Shown here piece after piece: positions 1-12,591 of a stretch of 64,000 nt of DNA. The stretch is from Epiperipatus broadwayi (Eukaryota; Onychophora; Udeonychophora; Euonychophora; Peripatidae), in NCBI GenBank assembly GCA_028023455.1, contig JAQFVV010012400.1:15369490-15433489 (forward strand), in the 5' to 3' direction. A model generated the notes under the pieces. That model was not told where the DNA came from, did not search any database, and saw nothing but the letters and a program-made list of their open reading frames with translations. Every line of letters begins with the position of its first letter. The stretch's first letter is position 1. Made by a program: the position numbers and the translations under genes.

Positions 1-1090
1 ATAATTAATTGACTAAAATGAAAAGTTTTAAATCAATTGCATTATTTATTTATTTTTGCTGTGAGACAAAACCAAACATTTTAAATTTTTATTTTGAAAA
101 AAAAAAAAAAAGTGCAGCACTAAAGTTCCAATAATCTAGAACTTGGAAAAATTCATGAAAAGTTTTTATCTTTTTAAACAAAACCTAATTATAAAATTAA
201 TATATATATAACTTTCAAATTATTAAACAATAATGGTTTTTTGTTGTTGTTGTTTTAAATTAAAAAATTATTCTGTATATAAAAAAATCATATTATTAAA
301 ATAAATAGTTGATTTACCTTTAATATAAATAAAGATTTATTGCAGAATATGTAGTTATTTAAGTATAATATTGTTTTAATGTGTAAGAATTCATTAATGG
401 AACTTTAAAATTAAGACAGGATCAACAAATGAAAATATATAAATGACTGATCAATTAGTTGGGAAATAATGTCATAGTAGACGACCAGAATTAACAGGTT
501 ATGTTTTGATTTTGGATACTTTAGCTCTCAATTCTATTATTTTATCATTGAGCTAAAGTGCAATGTGCAAATATTGCTCATGAAGTCATAGAATATTTAG
601 GTATCAGAAATGATGGATTTGAACTTGATTCAAAAGCATTTAGCTCTACTATTGCACAAAATTGTATGTGATCATGTCACCAATGACCAAGTGTTATTGC
701 TTAGTTATTTATCTTGTCTTTAGGCAAAAAACTATTAGGTAAATATTCATTTGTAAGAGGAGAAAGAGTTCATCAATAATTATTGCCAAAATTATTAAAA
801 ATTTGACAACAAAAATTTCTGTTTTTGGAAGATGTTGAAAATATCATAACAAAATAAAAAATATATATAATTGACAAATAGCCAAGAAATGAGATGAATA
901 AAACTACAAAAAAAAAACTTTACTATTAAGAGATGATTTGTGAAGTTGCTGAAAGAAAAAAAAATCAGACTTAACAATTTAACCCATAAACTGAAAATAT
1001 TTTTGATACAGCCATAATAAAAATCAGTAGAATGATAATAAAATTCAGCAAGATAAAACACTTAAAAAAAGAAAAATTATAAAATAAATC
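1..1090. other. AT-rich non-coding stretch
   Basis: No gene, RNA or repeat structure could be recognised here. The sequence is A/T-rich with homopolymer runs, and the only open frame (near 800-1060, minus) is low-complexity Phe/Ile/Tyr/Leu coding typical of random AT-rich DNA. Confidence 0.6.
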
Positions 1091-1795
1091 TGGTACTTAG
1101 TATTATCCTATTTACCAAACTTGGCAGCCTTTTTTTTTTAATTATAAAATTTCAGGGGCATACAATAAATATTTAAAACAAAATGGTTGACAAGAAAGTC
1201 ATAATTAATATTTAGTTTTTTTTTATTATTATTGTTATTTTTAAAAAAAAAAAATTCTGCAAAAATTAATTATAGTATTTCCACATTATTTATTATTATT
1301 TTTTTGTATTAAGTCAACTTAATATAAAAATAATAAAAATATAAGAAATGTGAAGGGTCATACTGTGCCTGTTAATGCAGACTTCAACTTATTAATAATA
1401 ATTAAAAAAAAACATAAAGGGTCATATTGTGCCTATTATGGCAGATTTTTCAGTGGGTAGAATCCCATATCTTTGGAAATATTCCACTGCATACTGAAAG
1501 GAAAATCTCAAACTTTCATCATTTTGCCAAAATGATAGCAACAAAAATAAAATTACTCAGTATAAACTACAACAATATTTGGAGCATGTTGGTATTTACA
1601 TGTTATGATATAAATTTAAAAATTGAAATAAACCTTCTAAATGAAATTTATAAATGATTTATTAATTTTTTTAAACTTAACAACTAACATATATTTCATA
1701 AAATAAAATTGAAAAAAAAAAAACATAAACAAATACTTGTATACTTTTTTAAAATGGCTGCCAGGCTTGGTAGATAGGATAATATGCAAGTACCA
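1091..1795. mobile_element. Short non-autonomous element with ~40-bp terminal inverted repeats
   Basis: Positions 1091-1129 (starting TGGTACTTAGTATTATCC and ending GGCAGCC) are repeated in inverted orientation at 1755-1795 (GGCTGCCAGGCTTGGTAG through AAGTACCA). The arms differ at only a few positions. The 705-bp interior has no transposase coding capacity, so this looks like a MITE-type deletion derivative of a DNA transposon. The flanks show no convincing target-site duplication, so I cannot assign a superfamily. A short direct repeat (see 1352-1446) lies inside. Confidence 0.65.
1352..1446. repeat. Imperfect direct repeat inside the TIR element
   Basis: The motif AAGGGTCATACTGTGCCTGT near 1353 recurs as AAGGGTCATATTGTGCCTAT near 1417. 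In both copies a few bases separate it from GCAGA. The period is about 64 bp. It may be a subterminal repeat of the surrounding TIR element. Confidence 0.55.
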
Positions 1796-4700
1796 TAATT
1801 CTAAACATTAACAATATATGTCTCCACATAAACAAAAATCTTGCCTTTCTATTGAAAGCAATTTGTAAAATATCAGTTCATATTTGAAATAAAACTACTA
1901 TGTTATTCCAATTTCATCAAATACAAATGTAAAAAGTTACTCTTCTTAGAAGGCATTATATTGCAGTACAAAATTCTAATTTCAACTTACAATAATAAAA
2001 TCAAGTAACTGTTCCTATAGTTTTAGCACTTCAACTATGTAAGTCTTATGTATATATTTTTAAGCTAAATCAATCATATCATTAAAATAAAAATTTCTAA
2101 ATGTCATATTTAAGTATAAATTTTATTAAACTAAAAAATTTTTTAAAAAAAAAAAATCATACATTTTATATAACAAAAATAGAAAGAAATCATAAATGTT
2201 AGAGATAACATGGTTAAATGGACAAGAAAAAAATGTACAAATTTTTTGTAAAAAGTTATTGTGCTTGTCATAATCATAAACTAGGTAATACTCAATCTTT
2301 TGGATTCCATGTACTACCCAAAGAATAGCAAAATTTCTCCAAATCACCAATCTCATAAAAAAACATCGGTATCAAAATAAAAATAGGTAAGCATAAAAAA
2401 TAATTATTTTAGCTTTTGTAATTACCATTATAGCAAACTCCAAACTGACATATAAGAACAGCATAAAAACCATTACATGGGTAAACATGCAGCACGCCAT
2501 TAAAATGACATACAACCTAGAGTGCAATAAACCTAAACATTTTTGTCTATGACAAGAACAGTAATCAATATAATGGAGATATAGTTTAATTTATTTTGTT
2601 TATACCAGTTTTACATTATTTGAATTATTTAAGTAAAAGGTCTCAAGCTATGACATTTAACATTATATATAAGTGTGAAAATATATAAAAAAAAAAAAAG
2701 CATAAATAAAGCCCATGAAAAATTAAATATTGTTTACCCAAACTACCTTGAATACAGAAGTTAATATAGTATACTATATGTTTTATAACATCAAAATAAT
2801 TTGCTTTGTAATAAATTTAGAACACTAGATGCTAAATTAATTTACATTAAAATAGAAAGAAAGCCACAGCAAACTGCTCAAAATCACATATCCCCCACCC
2901 CAATTATAATATTCATTTCTATATGACTCTTTAAAGTTAAAAAAATCTGATTTCAAACAGATTAATTTATCAATTGGACCAATTACAGAAATAACTCATT
3001 TTTAGCATTATAATTTTGACATCAAGTATCTGAGAATAAAAAATGTGTAATATTTTTTCTTTTCCAGAAAACACCCTAAGATTTAATAGGAAATTATTAA
3101 TATTTTTGCAGTATTGGATCTGCATTGATCCTTAAAATATTCCTTAAAGATGAAGACTGCATTCACAAATAATGAAAACAAAACTTATTAGTATCAATTT
3201 TGTTCAGAAATTGATATTTACTAAAATTATCAAAAAAAAATTGATATTTACTAAGAGCATTGTAAAAAAATACAAAATCACTGTAGATGTCATTACATAT
3301 ATGAATATTTCAAAGTCCATTGAAACAATTTATCCCAAAGTTCATAAGTAAAACATTAAAGGCTAAGTTGCCATTATTGATGCGTAATGTGTGATCACTG
3401 GATGGTAATTATGTCTCTATCAGAAGAGCTTAATAATTAATAGTTGTAAGCCTATTTTATATAAAATCATTGTTTACACATTTACCATAAATACATGAAA
3501 ATTCTATCTAAAAACTGCCAAAAAAACAAACAATCAATGATGCAGTCTTCTCCAAATCTAAACATAGTAATGAAAACATTTTCTTGGACTAATCATTATT
3601 CACTATGGATGTTTCACAACTTAAGGTAATTTAAATATTTTGCAAGACAAGATTTATTTCACAGTGCAAACATTATTTCACACAGTGCTGTCATCTTCCA
3701 GTACAATCAAAAATGGTTCATTTCACTCGGCTTTTACTGTCAAATATTGATTTGAAAGAAATGAGAATGATATACAAGTTTCATTACTTCAAATATTTGA
3801 TTTATATATTTCTGAGCATCTAGAATGTAATAACATCTCTATGAAAACTTCAAACTTTTCTTTGTAAAGAATGACTTCATTATTTTTTCTACACCCTGTT
3901 TAACTGTTATACAATTTCACCACAATATAAGTAATTTTGATGCAACTAATAACCTTAGTATTAATAAAAGAATTATAAATGTTCCTAATATTTTGTGTAA
4001 TTAATGTATATAGATCATTAAAAATATATGAAATCCATCAATATATTATAGAATGAATATTATTGCATGACATATTAGAAAACACCTGCTTTACTTTTAA
4101 TTCTTATTTCTAGATTCTTATTTCTTTTGTTATGTGTCAGAAATTTTTAAGATGAAAAACACTTCATTTTTATAAAATATCAAGACAAATGTCAAAGTCT
4201 CAAACAATTGTGATTTCATATTTATTATATATATATATATAATAGACCAGATGGTAATATTAAATTAATACTTAAAATTTTTAAAAAGTAGCACTGATAA
4301 AACAATAAACATTTCCATTACTATCAATAATAAATTGGATCATTTTTCACAAATCCTTAACAAAACCCTATTATAACGTTCTAATGCTGGAAATTCATTA
4401 TGAAACAATGAATCATTCTGATTAAATAAGTAAAATGGCCTTAGATAGTTCCTACAGAGATAGGGCATTTCATTGTTCTTCAAAAATAATAATAATACAT
4501 AAAAGTCTAAATGCCAGTTGATAAGAATTTTAATATTTTTCCTTCTTTGTTTTACATTCCGGCTAAAAATTGCTATATATCCATTTGTTGATCAACAATT
4601 AAGTAGTAACACTAAACTTGATACAAAATCCTAAAAAAAAAAAATAATAATAATTCAAATTCCATTATGCATTTGAATTTCAGATTATAAGCATCAAAGG

Positions 4701-4900
4701 CAGGTGTAGTAATCATTATCTTATAATGTTTTTTATTCTAATAAAATAATTGTGTTTACATAGTTTAGCAAAGAGGTAGAATAACAGATTCAAAAGCTAG
4801 AGGTTTTCATCTATCATTTACCATGTTTTTATACCACATGATCTCATAAGCATGCAACTGATTATTTATATATACATAATACTACACTAAAATATAACAT
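1796..4900. other. AT-rich non-coding stretch
   Basis: I see no gene or mobile element here. There are poly(A)/poly(T) runs, an (AT)n tract near 4229-4243, and unremarkable AT-rich sequence. The short open frame at 2126-2356 (minus) is low-complexity and has no recognisable domain. Confidence 0.55.
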
Positions 4901-5345
4901 ATATACTTCAAGTATATTAATATTATTTCTTAGTGATGGTTATTGGAAATTATTCAGTATAATTTAGTGAAGACCTTAAAATTAATAAATTTATTTCTAA
5001 AATAATTAAATGTTAGCCAATAAGTAAAATATAATGAGAGAATCCAATATGTAAAAAGATAATTAATTATATAAAACTTGAAGTACTGTACATTATTTCT
5101 TGTCTTATACAGAAATAATAATATAAATATATACTTCAAATATATTAATATTATTTCTTATTAATAATTATTGAAAATTATTCAATATATTTTAGTGAAG
5201 ACTTTAAAATTAATACATTTATTTCTAAAATAATTAAATGTTAGCTAATAAGTAAAATATAATGAGAGAATCCAAAATGTAAAAAGAGGATTAATTATAT
5301 AAAACCTAAAGTACTATGCATTATTTCTTATTTTATATTGAAATC
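4901..5345. repeat. 228-bp tandem duplication
   Basis: Two adjacent copies start at about 4901 (ATATACTTCAAGTATATTAA) and 5129 (ATATACTTCAAATATATTAA). The similarity continues through TGTTAGC, TATAATGAGAGAATCCAA and the ATTATTTCTT segments to about 5345. The copies differ at scattered single bases, so the duplication is not very recent. It is non-coding. Confidence 0.85.
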
Positions 5346-5559
5346 AATACTATGTATTACTTTTTCTTCCCTGATAACTTTCATAAGGAAAATCCATTAC
5401 TTTTTTTCTTATATTTATTAGATTCCACTTTTGCTTTCTTTTATATTTTTGCTAATATTTTTTAAGTACTGTATCTTGTTACTAATACTTATAATAAATA
5501 CCAAGAAAAGAAAATAATAGTAATAGTTAATCATAGTAATGTCAACAGCATTAATCTCA

Positions 5560-6000
5560 CTTCAATTAAGTAGAAACTGAGAAAACTTGGTGCTAACCAC
5601 TATCTGTTTCTTAAGTTAAAATTTGTATTAATAGACAAACACTATTTCATATAATAGAGAAGAATCATATGGATTTGACAGAAGTTAATAATATTATTGT
5701 AATTGTGCCAAAGATAACAATTGAAAGCAGAATTAAGATTTAGAAAAAAATAACAAGGTGAAACAGTATTCTTTGTCTATCATCCTGTCTCATCTATTAT
5801 GTTCCATAGTAGTATCTTTTCCCCAGTTCAAACCTCTTCCAATCCATGTATATAACCTTATAATTTGTTTTAATCTGTAAGAGTGTATATTTACGTGTAT
5901 GTGCCTGTATTTGTATCTGCACACACATCTAATAATAATGTTAATGTTTGTATGCATATAATGTATGCGCATTTGTAATTTTAAAATTAATAAAATTAAA
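5560..6000. repeat. Diverged dispersed repeat shared with 53590-53960
   Basis: The segment around 5763-5825 (TGAAACAGTATT, TTTGTCTATC, CCATAGTAGTATCTTTT) matches 53680-53745 (TGAAACAGTCAG, TTTGTCTATCC, GCTATAGTAGCATTTCT) in the same order and orientation. Both are followed by TGTGTATAT-type and CACACAC/CACGCAT sequence. Coding potential is absent. It is an old interspersed repeat of unknown class. Confidence 0.5.
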
Positions 6001-6164
6001 ATAAGTTGTAAACATCATTGTATGTATGGGAGCACACCTATGTACATATGCAAAGGGAACTGTAATGTCATAGATTTAGTAAACATTACAGATTTTCTAA
6101 ATTCTTTCTAAATTATTTTTAAGTTTCTTAAATTCAGGGGTTGTCTGTCTTGTGCATATAATGG

Positions 6165-9100
6165 AATGTTGACAACTTAAATCTCTTTTTAAAATAAAAG
6201 AGAATCAAGGTCAGCGGTTTCTCAAAAATACCTCTAATTAAATGGTAAACTAAGAGCCGAAGATTTTTAATGATTTAAAATAAAATTTCAAACGGACGAA
6301 GACAAAAATCATTAACCAGCACCACTTGTCAATAGCCAAGCCAGATTCTTTTGTTCTTAATAAAATTTATGGTGGCTATTAAAAATTGAAAATTAAAAGT
6401 CATAAACAACTTTTAATGGCTTGTGAGAGGGATGAGGAAGAGTTAAAAAAAACCCAAAATTCAGACATCAGGTTCACTTGTTCACTCGTACACTTTTTCT
6501 GCAATGGGAACTGTGCGGTAGAGCAACCACTGTCCCTCCCTTCATGGAGAATTGATCCATAATGGAGATGAAGTTCAAGAATCTACAGCCTGCCAGGATG
6601 ACATTGGATAAGACAGCCTACTGGAGAACACTAACATCAAGTACCTCAGCTAGAAGATCGGTAATTTTTTTCCCACAGAGCTCTATAAAATTAAACTAAA
6701 CTATTAAAGTAATTCATAAAACTAAAACTAGCTAAATATCGAATGTTCAAAATTAATAATTTGTAATAACTTAAAAGTAAATTTTGTAATTTTTATTTTA
6801 ATAATTGAGTCAGTTATTAAAGATCAAATCCAAACTCAAATTCTTCACCATATCTCGCCAAACCAATATGGAAAAAAGGGATCATCAACCTTGCATGCTA
6901 TGACCAACATAACTGCACTTTTCAATTATATCAGAGTACATCGTAAATCCAAACCTATTGCTGTCCAACTGGATGTTGCAGCGGCATTTGATTCGGTCCA
7001 GATAAACACCCTCCTGGATATTATGACGGAATGTGACATTCCGTCCATGATTGGTCAGATGGTCAGCAATCTGCTCAACAACAGAGATTTTTCTCTCTTG
7101 ACAGCAAGATCACACGAGGTTTCAAGCCATACAAGTCAATCCCTCAAGGATCCCTGCTCAGTGCCCTTTTCTTCTCAGTATACATCAACCCTCTTCTGAT
7201 GGATATAAAAAAACTCCTAGGAATATTCCTTCCCTCTCTCAATAAAAATTTCAATATATTTGCATATATAGATAACATCATGGTTGTGCTTCCCACCATT
7301 AAATACCTTCCCCATCTCATGAACATCTTAAACAGAAATACAACAAAACTTGGCCTACAAATAAATTTTAACAAATCTTCCATCTGGAAGATAATGTCTG
7401 GTAAACAAATTAACTCCCCCTTTTCTGCTAAACTCCAAAAATACCTAGGTTTCCCAATCTTCAAACCTCCAACTGCATGGCAAGAGAGATTCAAGATGCA
7501 ATCCTCCAATCAACTGAAGCCATCACCACTTCACTCTCTAGAGGATACCTTTCATTATATGGAAAGGTTGGTCTCCTCAACATGATCATAATGCCAAAAA
7601 TCTCATATTATCTTCCATTCATAAAAATGTCCAAACAGTTTCAAAATAAAATTAACCGATTATGCACCAAACTTCTCTGGAGAGGAAGGACAGTTGCTAT
7701 TAGATTGCGAGGTATTCAATGACCACACAGGTTCAATGGACTGTCATTCCACTCAATACAGGCAATCATTTTACAAAAAACCCACAATACTCTACATAAT
7801 CTTATCCTCTCTTGCAGATACTCCAACATTATTAAAAAAATTACAACGACTGATCATCCTCCGCCCTTATCCAGTTCATGGATAGTATTGCTAGTAGAAC
7901 ACCTACAACTCTATAACCTGATGATGCCCTCTAACCTTAACAAATCACCTTATGGGAAGCATACAATCTAATCAACTATAATCAACAACCCATTAAAACC
8001 AACCTAAAAGTAACCAACCAAAGCCTCATTACACACTTCAAAAGATGGAGTCTGGAACCCAAATTCCTTGACTTCATCATTAAAATTAATCTTAATGCGC
8101 TTCCCACGAATTGGTTTCTTTATCATCGCAGAGGTTTTTCTAGCATTGACCTTATATGTGGCCTGTATGCTCATGAAGATGAAACCATAGATCATATTAT
8201 ACACTGGTGCCCAAGACTTAAAACACTGAAAGATATAAACATAATCAACTCCAATATTAGATCTGACATGATTTTCTCACTTGAAAATGCCATTCATAAT
8301 GGAACTTTTGAAATAATAAGGCTTTCTACCTTTGTCCTTTATTCCATATGGATAGTGAGATGCAAAATCCTCATGGAATTACCCCCACCACAAATCATAC
8401 CATTGTTTTATCAAACACTCAAAAAATCAAAAAATGTGCCCAGCTCCTTGCCTCCAGTAAAGTCTTTGATGACCCCGGGTCTTTAACTGTTCTATCTTTT
8501 TCCTGATTATCAACTCCCACCTACCCAGCATTATAGATTAGGCAATTTTAAAAAAAAATATTCATGTTTATATTAAAAATGCTAATACCATTAAACAAGT
8601 TCTTAGTTTCTCATATTTCTACACAAACTCTTCATTATACCCAACCACATAAGTGTATAACAATTGCTCTCTCATAATATAATCTAGCCAGATGGAAAAC
8701 TGAACATTATATAATCATGTTATTGTATAATTTATTTATTTATTTTTCTTTTATCAGGATGTAATCACTATTTATTGTTAATAAAAAATTTTGTTGAAAT
8801 GAACAATCTTTGTAAGAATCTTGCCTGCTCCATAAATATTAGCAATTCATAATTTTCTTAAGATAATAACTGTAATCAGTTATTATTATTATTTATCTAT
8901 CTTTCTGATCTGCAGTCATGCCTATTTTCTATTTTATGTATTTGTTAATTCATCTATTTATGCTATGCCATTCAGAGTGGAGATTAATAATAATAATAAT
9001 TTTAGAAAGTAGATTAGTCATTCTCACATAGCTAATTATATTGCTGATTAGCACACCTTATAAATCACTGATCTGAAAACCTGATTGTATAATATTAAAG

Positions 9101-10620
9101 CTGTATGTTTTGGCTTATTGTTTAATTCAGGTTTGCTTATTAAATGTCTGTTTAGTTAAGTATGAGAAAATGATATTTAAAGCATAAGTAATTAGTTAAT
9201 TTTAAATCCCAAATATGCTTTACTTCCCCCTTAGTTTATTCTCATAAACTATACAGATTACTGGGTAAACTAGGTCACTTTTAATTACTCTCTTTTAGCA
9301 CAATTTAAGTGTGCTGATTTACCAACAAGCGTATAGTAGTTTCGCAGAATGAAACTATTGATTTAGCACTTTAAGTTTAATGTTTATATTTTAGAAAGCA
9401 TTATGAATGTTTTTATAAAGTGCACAGCTGCAGTATATGCCTTGCTATTATATTTTTATTAAAATCAGCTTTGGTCTTAAGGGCCACTCCATTACTCTTA
9501 GTTCAGACAGCTTTCTTTTAAAAATGGGCTTAGGTTTTAAAGGCCACCCCAATAATCTTAGTTCGGACAGCTTTTTGACAGCTTTCTTTTAAAAATAGGC
9601 TTAGGTTTTAAGGGCCACCCCATTATCTTATTTTAGAACTGGAACACCAAGGGTCTAGATAGTTTTAGAAGCTATTTTGACCACCCAAACTAAATGTTCA
9701 CTTACTTTAAGATAGCAAGTTATACAGTCCATGGGAACCAAGTACTTGGTACTGAATACCATGAGTAACTGCATATTCAGGCCACATCTCTTACTTATTT
9801 TATGTAGCGCCATAGTCTCAGAAGTTATTCTACAAATCACCAGTTCGCCCTCCATAATTATTTGTTCAGCATTGATCTGAACCTCAGACCTAGTTTATAG
9901 TATACAATCTGCAAAAAAAGCACATTGACTGCTCATTACATAATAATATATTAATTATATATATATATTAGCTATCATTCTCGTTTGATTTGACTATTGG
10001 CAAACCTTTTAGGGATGGCATACCATAGTTAAGGCATGAATTGACCATAGAATAAAACTGTAACAAACATTAAATTGTAACAAACTTATAAAGTGCACAA
10101 AAGATGAGAATCTGCTCTCATCACTATAAGACACCTGTGTGTGTAAAGCCGAATGCACTTTCATATTTGCATTGTTTATCTTATAGTTTATAATTAAATA
10201 TTTTAAAACTCATAAATGTTTAGGGTGTTCTTCGCAATTCATTACCAAATCTTGTCCCAAATCTACTCTAATATAGTATTAATTATTAATATATGCATTA
10301 TCTAGTCAGCTACATGCGTATGTGTTTACTAGGTTATTAGTAATTTAGTCAATATTCTCGGAGTATCTTGCTCCACCCTTTGCTATTGCTGGCACACGTA
10401 TTAAGAAACTCTGAGTATAACCTCATATATGTCATTCATAGGGTAGTAAGTCATGGAGTATTGGTGGAAAAGCTGAGGGGCAATCTGATTTGAGGTCTCA
10501 ACCCTCATCTAAATCAGCCTTTGTATAATTTACCAGGTCTCTGGATTTTGTTGCATGAATGCACAAATCTAACCATTACAAAGCTTTTAAAACTTTTTCA
10601 TAGCTTTCGCTATTGATAAA
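6165..10620 (+). repeat. Non-coding dispersed repeat family A, copy 1 (split by a LINE fragment)
   Basis: The part from about 8790 to 10620 is collinear with 54700-57180. Shared landmarks in order are AATCTTGCCTG, TATGTATTTGTT with CTATTTATGCTAT, CATTCTCACAT, GTAGTTTC followed shortly by GAAACTATTG, AAGGGC(C/T)AC(T/C)CCATTACTCT, TACTTGGTAC, and near the end TAGATTTTGTTGC or GGATTTTGTTGC. The upstream part (6165-6800) resembles 54180-54690 more weakly (a CTAGCTAAAT landmark in both). A LINE fragment at 6801-8600 sits exactly where the second copy has continuous sequence, suggesting nested insertion. The family is not recognised and has no coding potential. Outer limits are approximate. Confidence 0.55.
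6801..8600 (+). pseudogene. 5'-truncated LINE ORF2 fragment (reverse transcriptase)
   Basis: The reading frame opens abruptly at about 6804 (IESVIKDQIQTQIL) and is homologous to the middle of ORF2 in the full LINE at 12.4-18.7 kb (LESVIKDKIETHIL). Recognisable RT blocks are QLDVAAAFDSV (motif A aspartate), SIPQGSLLSALFF (motif B, frame-shifted, near 7137) and FAYIDNIMV (motif C near 7258, where the canonical YADD has become YIDN). The C-terminal zinc-binding region follows at about 8145-8210 (C-x2-Y, then H-E-D-E-T-x2-H-x4-C), with one Cys replaced by Tyr. Frameshifts near 7115, 7475 and 7720 and internal stops make it non-functional. The 3' UTR probably runs to about 8560-8780. It belongs to the same family as the 12.4-kb element but is clearly not identical. 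Truncation at the 5' end is typical of target-primed reverse transcription. Confidence 0.85.
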
Positions 10621-12184
10621 AGTACTTCGATTTTGGAATTTACATAGATACTTTAGGCAAATTTTTTTAAAAAAAGATGAACTAATATGCTGAAAAGATC
10701 ATTTAATATTTAATTCCTGTCACTGTTTCCACGTACCAATCCCTTAATAAAATTTATTGAAATTGAGATTTGATTATTAATCTCTATTTACTTATTAAAC
10801 AATAATTAATATGCACAAATTTACTGTTACAAATATATATATACGTATATTTCTAGAAAAAATTCAATGATTATTAATGCAGTACATACATCATTTATGC
10901 ATAATGTAGATACATTCTCAGTTCAAAAACAGACCAAGTAATCAATCAATAGATTATCATGAATATACAATACTAGACTATGTTACTAAAAAGTTTGTCA
11001 TCATGTTGTTGTTGTTGCTGCTGCTGCTGCTGTTGTTGTTGTTATTTTTATTATTTAAAGTTCTTTCAATTGTTGTCACATTTGATTTTAGTGGATTAAG
11101 ATAAATCAACTATATACACTCTGTTCCCATTATAAACTATCCAAATTTTTAAAGCACCAACATATTGCATGAAACAAATATTAAATGCAATATATATATA
11201 TATTAATTTTAATATATATATTTAAATATAAATCTAATTTTAAAAATAATTGCAAACATCATGACAGCAGATTTAGATAGTTTATTTATAGTTTTTTTTT
11301 TTTTATTAAGGAAAAAAAATGCAGGTGACTGATCACCCACTACATGATGTGAATACATTTGTCTAAAGAAATATTGAGATCATACCACAGTCAAACAACC
11401 CTAGTCTTCTCCATCGATTCATAAGAGTCTTTGAATTGCCGAGTTCTTTAGTTCATAGATCCTTAGAACTTCATCCATGTTGCCATATCTTTGTATAAAC
11501 CACATCTATGAAATTCATGCTTTTTCTGTCTTTAGAAAAGTTCTCATTTTATTTATACAATAATGTCAAAAATAAAAACATGGCACTCTATTTGCTATAA
11601 TTTAAATTTTATAATATAATTTATTGTACTATAAGCATTTCTAATATTTAGATCGGTTTCAATTTTTAATTTTAAAATTCTTATGTAAATTCTGCAATTA
11701 TTATTTTTTAAAAAAAAAAAACAGCCTTAATATAGCTTTCAGCAGAATAAGGATCCTTCCCAAAAATAATAGTAATGGAGACTATAATAATTATTCACCT
11801 GACTGGTAAAGTGCCAGATGATGAATTTTTGTAATTTTTTTTTTTTTTTTTGTCTCTGGTTAGTATTATTATCTAGAAAAAGTGAAAAAAAAAATGTAGT
11901 TGTAAAATATTGTCTTTACTGGTCCATATTCTTCAGGACAAAAAAAAATATAAAATATCTTTCTGAGATATAATTAATATTTTATTCCATAATTTTAATA
12001 ATTTCTAAAAAATAATTTGCTTTTTCTTCAACAAAATTTTATTTAATCAATAATTCAATTTTTAAAAAGGAAATAAAATATAAAAAGATTTTTTTTATAA
12101 GCTGCAATTATAGATTTAATTTAAAATGAGTGGATTTTCTTTTTTTCTAATCATTAAGCAATTATTGCATAATGTATTCACTAT

Positions 12185-12185
<1 letters not shown>
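10621..12185. other. AT-rich non-coding stretch
   Basis: No gene was found. It contains the TTG/CTG microsatellite at 11004-11045 and (AT)n tracts near 11190-11225. Nothing else is recognised. Confidence 0.55.
11004..11045. repeat. (TTG/CTG)n compound trinucleotide microsatellite
   Basis: GTTGTTGTTG is followed by five CTG-type triplets, then more TTG triplets and a TTATT tail. Non-coding context. Confidence 0.9.
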
Positions 12186-12259
<74 letters not shown>

Positions 12260-12262
12260 TAA
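12186..12262. repeat. (AAT)n trinucleotide microsatellite
   Basis: About 25 uninterrupted AAT/ATA/TAA triplets. It lies roughly 120 bp outside the left TSD of the full-length LINE. Confidence 0.95.
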
Positions 12263-12378
12263 TACATAGAAGATCATAAAAAATTAAATAAAATTGAAAC
12301 CCTAAATAAATTTTATTTATTTTATAAAGGGATTTATGATTAATAGCGCTATTATTTTAACCTTAACTAATATATAAT

Positions 12379-12393
12379 GTGTTACCCATTTAC
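12379..12393. repeat. 15-bp target-site duplication, left copy (LINE)
   Basis: GTGTTACCCATTTAC occurs here and, identically, at 18690-18704. The two copies bracket the minus-strand LINE exactly at its 3' and 5' ends. A perfect 15-bp match is unlikely by chance at these two positions and is the expected product of target-primed reverse transcription. Confidence 0.9.
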
Positions 12394-12405
12394 TTTTCAA
12401 AGAAC

Positions 12406-12411
12406 TTTATT
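12406..12411 (-). terminator. Polyadenylation signal of the LINE
   Basis: AATAAA on the minus strand (TTTATT on plus), 12 nt upstream of the 3' terminus. The element ends in a short A-rich tail (GAAAA) directly abutting the TSD. Confidence 0.75.
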
Positions 12412-12591
12412 AAGCAATCAAGGGTTACATAGCTTATTACATATAGTATGATACAGGAATTTGATACATTTAGTATAGTAACAAAGGTATAATAACATGT
12501 ACATGATAGATATACAAAGAATATGAATGAGCACTAAAAAAATACTATAGCGGTGTATAAATAAATACTTAATTATAAAAAAAATTATATA

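Noticed and set aside
6891-7585. Functional reverse transcriptase gene on the plus strand
   Set aside because: Frameshifts within RT, a mutated YADD box and 5' truncation show a dead LINE fragment, not a gene.
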